From NCBI GenBank assembly GCA_002256685.1, contig NQJH01000131.1, positions 1-9,220 of the forward strand: a DNA stretch of 9,220 bases. Direction: 5' to 3'. Position 1 is the stretch's first letter, and every line of letters starts with the position of its first letter. The translations under genes were made by a program, and so were the position numbers. This stretch comes from Methylococcaceae bacterium NSP1-2. GTDB lineage: Bacteria > Pseudomonadota > Gammaproteobacteria > Methylococcales > Methylomonadaceae. The notes beneath the pieces were generated by a model. It was not told the origin of the DNA. It searched no databases and was given only the letters and a program-made list of their open reading frames with translations. Below, piece by piece: positions 1-4,378 of this stretch.

Positions 1-1
1 A

Positions 2-427
2 AATGAATTAGTCAATGTGCAACCCAATCAGCCTGTGGAAATTACTGTGGATTTGTACGGTTCTAAAGTGACTTATCATGGTGAAGTGCTGGGTCTTGAA
101 GCAGGGACAGGCAGTGTATTTGGTTTATTGCCACCTGATAATGCGACGGGCAACTATATTCATATAGTTGAACGCGTCCCTGTGCGCATAGGCTTAAACC
201 CCGAAGAATTAAAAGCCCATCCATTACGGCTTGGCTTATCAACAACGGTAAAGATTGATACCAGCGTATCAGGGCATTCAGTTTTACAACCTTTAACCAC
301 AACACCCGCTGCTTATAAAACCGACGTTTATAGCCATCAGTTAGAGGGTAGTGAAAAATTGATTCATGACATTATTGAAAAAAATCGGCAGTCAAAAAAA
401 CAGATTATCTCTAATTTAAAATCATAA
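2..427 (+). CDS. emrA: EmrA/HlyD-type multidrug efflux membrane fusion protein, C-terminal part (5' end outside window)
   Basis: The frame is open from the first bases of the window and ends at TAA 425-427, giving 141 visible residues. The segment reads as the end of the adaptor beta-barrel of EmrA: 'ENTGSVF'-like text appears here as GTGSVFGLLPPDNATGNY, followed by VERVPVRIGL and HPLRLGLSTTVKIDT, which match the conserved EmrA block (GTGSAFSLLP..NATGNW, PVRI, PLRIGLST) as I remember it from E. coli. Members are periplasmic adaptors, anchored by one N-terminal helix, that connect an inner-membrane MFS pump (EmrB) to a TolC-like channel. The N-terminal anchor, coiled coil and lipoyl region are not in the window. 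In the classical order emrB follows emrA, but here about 390 non-coding bases and then opposite-strand genes follow, so any EmrB partner must lie upstream or elsewhere. A charged C-terminal tail of about 35 residues follows the conserved core. Family assignment is strong; substrate is unknown. Confidence 0.85.
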   Translation, partial: NELVNVQPNQPVEITVDLYGSKVTYHGEVLGLEAGTGSVFGLLPPDNATGNYIHIVERVPVRIGLNPEELKAHPLRLGLSTTVKIDTSVSGHSVLQPLTTTPAAYKTDVYSHQLEGSEKLIHDIIEKNRQSKKQIISNLKS

Positions 428-442
428 TGGTCTCACTCAAAA

Positions 443-546
443 GTGGGTTAAATCTGGAGTCAAAAAGCGTTAGCTTTTTGCGATTCGCCAATAGCTAAAG
501 CTATTGAACTCCATAATTCTTATTCTAACAAACAGATTTAACCCGC
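443..546. repeat. Nested inverted-repeat element with paired inner hairpins (MITE/REP-like)
   Basis: Outer arms GTGGGTTAAATCTG (443-456) and CAGATTTAACCCGC (533-546) are complementary at 13 of 14 positions. Inside them, a GGAGT box (456-460) and ACTCC box (508-512) enclose two separate hairpins: CAAAAAGC/GCTTTTTG (461-468 and 473-480) and the 18-base palindrome CAATAGCTAAAGCTATTG (489-506). The inner unit 456-512 has the same architecture as 8441-8494. No transposase is present, so if mobile it would be non-autonomous. It could also slow or end transcription leaving the emrA-like gene. The structure is directly seen; the mobile-element interpretation is inference. Confidence 0.75.
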
Positions 547-574
547 TACCACCTCAAGTTAGTTGCAGAAGGTA

Positions 575-603
575 GGCGCGAATGAGTTTGTGCCCTCTTT
601 TTT
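575..603 (+). terminator. Possible intrinsic terminator after the emrA-like gene
   Basis: GGCGCGAAT (575-583) pairs with GTTTGTGCC (586-594), allowing three G-U pairs in a + strand transcript, across a GA loop; CTC and then six T (598-603) follow. Stem plus T-tract in the + direction suits termination of the emrA-like transcript, about 150 bases after its stop. The two-base loop as drawn is tight, so the top pairs probably open. The core GCGAATGA(A/G)TT is shared with the palindrome at 775-804, so it may be a repeat copy rather than a dedicated terminator. Confidence 0.4.
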
Positions 604-774
604 ACTTGCACATCAACTGATAACTAATCGGCTGTTGTACTTACTCAATAGATTGAATAATAAGGATTTAAAAAATAAAAATTACTTTGTGGGACACTAA
701 AGGGGCAATTAAAAAGCACTGGAATCTGCTTGTTTGTTAGCGAATGCAATGTTGAATTAGTCGTGTGGTGCGAC

Positions 775-804
775 CTATAGACGCGAATGAATTCACGCCT
801 ATAG
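775..804. repeat. 30-base palindrome with GCGAATGAATT core
   Basis: CTATAGACGCGAAT (775-788) and ATTCACGCCTATAG (791-804) form an inverted repeat with two mismatches. In a - strand transcript both mismatches become G-U pairs, so the hairpin is fully paired in RNA leaving the GH19 gene, 17 bases past its stop codon. No T-tract follows on the - strand, so it is not a textbook terminator. It shares its centre with the hairpin at 575-594, which suggests two diverged copies of one intergenic repeat. Confidence 0.6.
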
Positions 805-820
805 TGTGTGAGGGCAGTGT

Positions 821-1630
821 TTATTTCAAGTGACCGTAATATTTATTAAAGCGACTGATACGATCATCTAATCCGTTCGTACCGCCGTTGATCCGTTTAG
901 TTAAGGTGGTAATGACTTCAACGTTCGCGCCTTTATCACAAATAGCCCATAATTTATTCACTTCAAAGAAAAACGCCGCTGAGGCCAGAGGGTATTTACT
1001 CGCCACTAAGTCAGAATTGGAAACAGTATCTTCACCGATAAATTTGCCAAAGTTGGCATAATTTAATTTTCCTGTGAGTTGAATATAACCTCGTCCACGA
1101 AATTTATAGCCATCGCCACTGGCTTCATCACCATTACCCATTCGTCCCGCATAAGCTCTTGAGGCAATTTTATCGGGTTTTCTTGCGTAAGTTTGGTTTA
1201 ATGGTTCAGGAAAGTATTTGGGAAATACTTTCTTTAAGCCATTGGCGGAGTAATTTAAATTTTCACTAACGGCAGTAAAATTCGCACTCTCATGACTGCA
1301 TTGCGCTAAAAAATGCGTTAATCTTAAAATGTTAGTGATATTAAATTTAGCGATCACTTCGGGGAACTGGGCAATAACTGTATCAGGAACTAACCCTTTA
1401 AGATTGTCTACTTTCAAACCATTGGCTGGCGTAGCAATAGGCGGGGTTGTTGAAAACAGCTTGTTCCAACTGATTGTGCCGACCACACCATCGGCGGTTA
1501 AACCATTGGCTTTTTGCCACTCTTTTACTTTGGTTTCGGTGACTGCGCCGAAAGAACCATCTGGCTTAAGTCCTAATTTAGCTTGCAGTTTTTTAACGCC
1601 TTCACCTGTTGAGCCTTTTTTTAATAACAT
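821..1630 (-). CDS. Peptidoglycan-binding domain + GH19 family cell-wall hydrolase (endolysin/chitinase-like)
   Basis: The 269-residue product has an N-terminal PG_binding_1-type domain (about 2-60; KGSTGEGVKKLQ, DGSFGAVTETKVKEWQ, DGVVGTISW), a short Thr/Pro/Ala linker, and a C-terminal glycoside hydrolase family 19 domain (about 78-269). The GH19 part shows LAQCSHESANF with the probable catalytic acid Glu114, a second candidate at Glu123 in SENLNYS, the substrate-cleft block KFRGRGYIQLTGKLNY (176-191), and NGGTNGLDDR near the end. Proteins of this layout cut bacterial peptidoglycan (phage and prophage endolysins) or chitin. There is no signal peptide, as in many endolysins, so release would need a holin or other route, and none is encoded here. 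ATG at 1630 is preferred over GTG at 1633 because GAGAGG lies seven bases before the ATG. It follows the SPFH gene on the same strand after 60 bases, probably as one transcript. Confidence 0.88.
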   Translation of the reverse strand: MLLKKGSTGEGVKKLQAKLGLKPDGSFGAVTETKVKEWQKANGLTADGVVGTISWNKLFSTTPPIATPANGLKVDNLKGLVPDTVIAQFPEVIAKFNITNILRLTHFLAQCSHESANFTAVSENLNYSANGLKKVFPKYFPEPLNQTYARKPDKIASRAYAGRMGNGDEASGDGYKFRGRGYIQLTGKLNYANFGKFIGEDTVSNSDLVASKYPLASAAFFFEVNKLWAICDKGANVEVITTLTKRINGGTNGLDDRISRFNKYYGHLK

Positions 1631-1690
1631 CACACTGCCTCTCGATTTTTTATTTTAATGTTGGCTTTCTGCGTCCGAATAACCGGCGCA

Positions 1691-2800
1691 TTATGCGATG
1701 GGTGGCGGTACAGAGGCAAACAGTCCTGCTAACTCGGTTTGCGTTTCGGCGGCTAACCAGCCATTCATGCCTTGTGTCCAAACTAATGAAGAACGGTTTA
1801 GTTTTCCAGACTGCGCCATTGTTTGTAATTGTGGCAAAGTAAATGGTCCAGTTTGTGCGCCGTTCACCGCCACAAAATAGACGCTAGATGCAGGAAGCGG
1901 CGGGGGTTGCGTCATACCACCCGCTGGTGGGGTAACTGATTGCGGCTGAAAAACATTGCCCATTTGATTCATCATGCCAACGCCCATGCCCGCCGCTAAG
2001 CCCGCACCCATTAAGCCGCCATTGGGATTATTCGCTGCCGCTTCCATTGCATTCGCCGCTTGAAATTGTGAATACGCGCCTAGATTGCCGATAATACCCA
2101 TGCTACTGCGCTTATCTAATGCCGCTTCCACTTCAGGGGGTAGCGAAATGTTTTCAATTAAAAATTTGGTTAAATCCAAGCCTAATTCATTAAATTCAGG
2201 TTTGATTTTATCGCCAATAATGGCAGACACTTCGTCATAATTAGACGCTAAATCTAACACGGGGATTTTACTTTCCGCCACTGCATCCATGCCGCGCGTT
2301 ACCGCTAAATTGCGTAACTGTTCATTAATCGCATCCACAGTAAATTCGCCATTCGTACCCGCGACTTCTTTTAAAAATTTACCTGCATCATTAACTCTGA
2401 AAGCGAAAGACCCAAACGCCCGCAAGCGAACAGGACCAAATTCAGCATCACGCAACATAATGGGATTTTTAGTTCCCCATTTTTGATTAGTGAATTGTTT
2501 GGTATTAATAAAGAATACATCGGCTTTAAACGGGCTATCAAAACCGTATTTCCAACCTTTCAGCGTTGCCAATATGGGCATATTTTGAGTGTTCAGCGTG
2601 TACATGCCTGCTGGAAATACATCCGCAATTACGCCTTCATTTAGAAATATGGCAACCTGACTTTCGCGTACCGTCAGTTTGGCGTTCATTTTAATTTCAT
2701 TTTGATAACGTGGAAATTTCCATAAAATAATATCCGTGGCATCATCTGTCCATTCAATGATGTCGATAAACTCATTCTTCAGTGTGTCAAATAATCCCAT
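1691..2800 (-). CDS. SPFH domain protein (YdjI / 'virion core protein'-like) with C-terminal GYF_2 domain
   Basis: The 369-residue product starts MGLFDTLKNEFIDIIEW and continues as the SPFH/Band-7-like domain of the Bacillus YdjI type (about 1-230): WKFPRYQNEIKMNAKLTVRESQVAIFLNEG, FPAGMYTLNTQNMP, FFINTKQFTNQKWGT, RAFGSFAFRV. A Gly/Met/Ala-rich flexible stretch (about 245-305) follows, with a Pro-rich end, then a GYF_2 (DUF4339) domain (about 307-362) with its marks GPFTLPQL and LVWTQGMNGW. There is no membrane segment. YdjI in Bacillus is linked to membrane-stress responses with a PspA-like protein; GYF_2 domains are thought to bind partner proteins or proline-rich peptides. Neither PspA nor the YdjG/YdjH partners appear in the window. 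AGGA lies seven bases before the ATG. Family call is strong; the role beyond membrane association is inference. Downstream on the same strand is the GH19 hydrolase. Confidence 0.88.
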   Translation of the reverse strand: MGLFDTLKNEFIDIIEWTDDATDIILWKFPRYQNEIKMNAKLTVRESQVAIFLNEGVIADVFPAGMYTLNTQNMPILATLKGWKYGFDSPFKADVFFINTKQFTNQKWGTKNPIMLRDAEFGPVRLRAFGSFAFRVNDAGKFLKEVAGTNGEFTVDAINEQLRNLAVTRGMDAVAESKIPVLDLASNYDEVSAIIGDKIKPEFNELGLDLTKFLIENISLPPEVEAALDKRSSMGIIGNLGAYSQFQAANAMEAAANNPNGGLMGAGLAAGMGVGMMNQMGNVFQPQSVTPPAGGMTQPPPLPASSVYFVAVNGAQTGPFTLPQLQTMAQSGKLNRSSLVWTQGMNGWLAAETQTELAGLFASVPPPIA

Positions 2801-2846
2801 CGTTTTATCCTAAAGCTAGGTTGAGAAAAGTAAATTGTAACTGATG

Positions 2847-2927
2847 TTACGCCCATTGGTAACACCACTTCAGCTGTTCTGAAATAGACCGTGAACTTTT
2901 ACGTTCAAGCTGTGCTGCTAACCTCAT
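2847..2927 (-). pseudogene. Possible degraded antitoxin-like fragment
   Basis: The - strand reads MRLAAQLERKSSRSISEQLKW and ends at TAA 2847-2849, 26 residues in all. The block LAAQLERKS..SISEQL resembles the 'ERRSISEQIEYW' helix of small ribbon-helix-helix/ParD-like antitoxins as I remember them. Upstream in another frame an open stretch continues without a start or Shine-Dalgarno site, which would fit a frameshifted relic. There is no toxin gene beside it. The resemblance is short and could be chance. Confidence 0.2.
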
Positions 2928-2975
2928 AGCGAGTATTCAGCGGTTGTGTTTTAATAGCGATATATTTTGAGCGAC

Positions 2976-3021
2976 GCTAAACAAGTCACAGTAGTAAAGA
3001 AGAACTACTCACTTGTTTAGC
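2976..3021. repeat. Strong two-step hairpin/inverted repeat
   Basis: GCTAAACAAGT (2976-2986) pairs perfectly with ACTTGTTTAGC (3011-3021); inside, AGTAGT (2990-2995) pairs with ACTACT (3004-3009) around an eight-base loop. Seven A follow on the + strand, so the T-tract sits on the wrong side for a - strand terminator, and no T-tract follows on the + strand. It may be a protein-binding inverted repeat, a small RNA stem or the ends of a lost mobile element. Confidence 0.6.
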
Positions 3022-3165
3022 AAAAAAATTCCTAATTTGAAGGCGCGGGCTAAGTTTTTGAAAAAGAAATAATTTAACTCTGATCTCAATTATTCCAAGA
3101 TAGAAGCGATTATGAAGACTATTACTGTAGCAGTGACATGGATTAAGGCGGAGTTTGGCGGTAGA

Positions 3166-3372
3166 TTACACCATGTCTTTAAGTTTTTCTAAATCTTCAA
3201 CTTCAGATGATGTAATCCTATCTACAGCAGTTAAATAAGCGTGACATATTTCGCGAATATCAGCAAGGTCAACAAAAAACTGACTTTCACCTATTGCCAC
3301 GGGCAAAGACGACTCTAATTGTAATCTCAGAGAGTGCGCTATTTTAATTGTGATATCTACTTTTTCGGACAT
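3166..3372 (-). CDS. Small uncharacterised protein, 68 aa
   Basis: I do not recognise this 68-residue protein. It begins MSEKVDITIKIAHSLRLQLE, has a mixed hydrophobic/charged middle (FFVDLADIREICHAYLTAVDR) that looks helical, and an acidic, lysine-containing tail (SSEVEDLEKLKDMV). No signal peptide, membrane segment or metal motif is visible, so it is probably a soluble cytoplasmic protein. The start is ATG 3370-3372 with only a weak purine-rich upstream site (AAGAGA). It is divergent from the small gene starting at 3480, with 107 bases between them. Its upstream -10-like site and reading-frame length make it a likely real gene, but function is unknown. Confidence 0.55.
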   Translation of the reverse strand: MSEKVDITIKIAHSLRLQLESSLPVAIGESQFFVDLADIREICHAYLTAVDRITSSEVEDLEKLKDMV

Positions 3373-3402
3373 CTAAGGAATCTCTTTTTTAATATGGTAA
3401 GC

Positions 3403-3408
3403 AGTATA
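3403..3408 (-). promoter_or_regulatory. Candidate -10 element for the 68-aa gene
   Basis: On the - strand the hexamer TATACT (five of six matches to TATAAT) lies about 30 bases upstream of the ATG at 3372. No well-spaced -35 box is evident, so this is only a candidate. Confidence 0.3.
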
Positions 3409-3468
3409 CAAGCCTAACTCAACGACTATTACCTTTGCCGTGTTGCGTTAAACACTTATTCATTACTC

Positions 3469-3473
3469 GGAGG
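3469..3473 (+). promoter_or_regulatory. Shine-Dalgarno site deciding the start of the 73-aa gene
   Basis: A perfect GGAGG sits six bases before ATG 3480-3482. This argues strongly for that start rather than the in-frame upstream codon at 3435, which would add 15 residues (MPCCVKHLFITRRNP) with no such site. Confidence 0.8.
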
Positions 3474-3479
3474 AATCCT

Positions 3480-3701
3480 ATGACGTGGAACTATCGAATA
3501 ATTAAAACTCCTGAGGGCTTTAGTGTCTATGAAGTTTTTTATGACGATGAGGGAAATCCTGTTAGCACAACGGTCGATCCAACGCTCGATTTCTTTTGCG
3601 ACACCGTTGAGGAATTGCTAGAGGAGATTGAAATAATTAAATCAGCATTTGATAAGCCTGCCATTGACATCAACACAATCGGCGGAAAAGAAATCAAGTA
3701 A
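3480..3701 (+). CDS. Small conserved hypothetical protein (MTWNYRI type), 73 aa
   Basis: The 73-residue product begins MTWNYRIIKTPEGFSVYEVFYDDEGNP, then VSTTVDPTLDF, and ends in an acidic helix (DTVEELLEEIEIIKSAFDKP) and a short tail. This N-terminal pattern, 'M.WNYR(I/V)(I/V)K...G...Y.(I/V)(H/Y)EVYYD..G' followed by a 'T.EEL..(D/E)(L/I)' helix ending in 'A..KP', recurs in small uncharacterised proteins of Proteobacteria and Cyanobacteria as I recall. It suggests a beta-sheet followed by one helix. No function is known to me. The start is fixed by a perfect GGAGG six bases upstream. It is convergent with mtgA (12 bases between stop codons) and divergent from the 68-aa gene. Confidence 0.75.
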   Translation: MTWNYRIIKTPEGFSVYEVFYDDEGNPVSTTVDPTLDFFCDTVEELLEEIEIIKSAFDKPAIDINTIGGKEIK

Positions 3702-3713
3702 CACTACAATAGA

Positions 3714-4361
3714 TTAACGCAAATAACTCACCGTCGGCATTTGCCGCAATATCCAATTACGCCGTTTCAGCACATAATTTGACGGTGACGCGGCTTTCAA
3801 ACGAATCGGATTAGGTAAAGTAGCGGCTAATAAACCAAATAAATGATCGCCAAATTCGGCAATATTTAGATACACCTCAATAATTCGTTGTTTGCTCCAA
3901 AATATTTCCAACAACCCCGTGAACCAAACTTCTACACCTTTACGAATAAAATTTTTCGACGGTGTTAAAAATAAATTCTTAGCGACTTGTTGGGAAATCG
4001 TACTCGCGCCTCTGAGTGGTTCACCATCCATATAATCTTCTATCGATGCACTGATAGCATTTAAATCAAAGCCAAAATGCTTTAAAAAGCGTTGATCTTC
4101 TGAGGCAATCACTGCCGTAAACACATGAGGTGAAATTTTTTCTGCACTCACCCACCTGTAATCAATCCACTTAAAGGAAGGGAAATCTTCCACATGGCGA
4201 TGTAACATAAACATCGAGGTGAGCGGCGGCATCCAGCGTAATAAAATACAGCTACCGACTGATGTCACTACATAAGTCAGTAGTAAATAAAACAAGACGG
4301 TGCGCACGATTGCCCGCAGTGATAAAGCGGGCGTTAGTTGCTTTGGTGGTTTTTTTGCCAA
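3714..4361 (-). CDS. mtgA: Monofunctional peptidoglycan glycosyltransferase MtgA (internally shortened)
   Basis: MtgA polymerises lipid II into glycan strands at the periplasmic face of the inner membrane. The 215-residue product has a Lys-rich start, one membrane anchor (about 18-41), and GT51 motifs: ASEDQRFLKHFGFD (catalytic Glu88), RGASTISQQVAKN (118-129), RKGVE (140-144) and KQRIIEVYLNIAEFGD (157-172). After FGDHLFG (170-176) the text jumps straight to LLAATLPNPIRL. In E. coli MtgA, from memory, about 22 residues (VEAAAQRYF...SEAA) stand between these, so motif 5 is missing while the frame is kept. That may impair activity. The C-terminus (SPSNYVLKRRNWILRQM) is normal. The start is TTG at 4361, the only start codon before the membrane anchor in this frame; it lies 17 bases after the acs stop, without a clear Shine-Dalgarno site, so coupling to acs is likely. 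Confidence 0.88.
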   Translation of the reverse strand: MAKKPPKQLTPALSLRAIVRTVLFYLLLTYVVTSVGSCILLRWMPPLTSMFMLHRHVEDFPSFKWIDYRWVSAEKISPHVFTAVIASEDQRFLKHFGFDLNAISASIEDYMDGEPLRGASTISQQVAKNLFLTPSKNFIRKGVEVWFTGLLEIFWSKQRIIEVYLNIAEFGDHLFGLLAATLPNPIRLKAASPSNYVLKRRNWILRQMPTVSYLR

Positions 4362-4378
4362 GTGAAAAGTGCCAGTAG

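Larger units (their letters stand above)
428..820. other. Intergenic region rich in palindromic elements, between convergent genes
   Basis: This 393-base gap separates the end of the emrA-like gene (+) from the end of the GH19 hydrolase gene (-), so it is a convergent, 3'-3' region. I see no convincing gene. It holds a 104-base nested inverted repeat (443-546), a wobble-paired hairpin followed by a T-tract (575-603) and a 30-base palindrome (775-804). The stretch 604-770 is AT-rich and shows nothing I can name. Confidence 0.6.
2801..3165. other. Intergenic region upstream of the SPFH gene
   Basis: This 365-base gap should contain the - strand promoter for the SPFH/GH19 unit, but I cannot single out a convincing -35/-10 pair. 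Next to the SPFH start it carries GTAAC/GTTAC/GTAAC half-sites (2837-2841, 2846-2850, 2859-2863) that form two overlapping short inverted repeats, which could be an operator. It also holds a possible antitoxin-like fragment (2847-2927) and a strong hairpin (2976-3021). The remaining 3030-3165 shows only very short open frames that I do not accept as genes. Confidence 0.5.

Noticed and set aside
1329..1658. + strand frame of 109 codons opposite the GH19 gene
   Set aside because: Shadow of the well-supported GH19 coding frame; no recognisable domain.
821..2800. Prophage remnant
   Set aside because: Only the GH19 hydrolase is phage-like; no holin, tail, integrase or att repeats are present.
2998..3072. 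+ strand open stretch ending in PNLKARAKFLKKK before TAA
   Set aside because: Looks like a protein C-terminus but has no start codon and a stop at 2995-2997; it also overlaps the hairpin. Probably chance.
3112..3192. Short + strand frame MKTITVAVTWIKAEFGG (26 aa)
   Set aside because: No Shine-Dalgarno site, very short, and overlaps the 3' end of the better supported 68-aa gene on the other strand.
3435..3479. Upstream start for the 73-aa gene
   Set aside because: The ATG at 3480 has a perfect GGAGG at ideal spacing; the extension MPCCVKHLFITRRNP has no such support.
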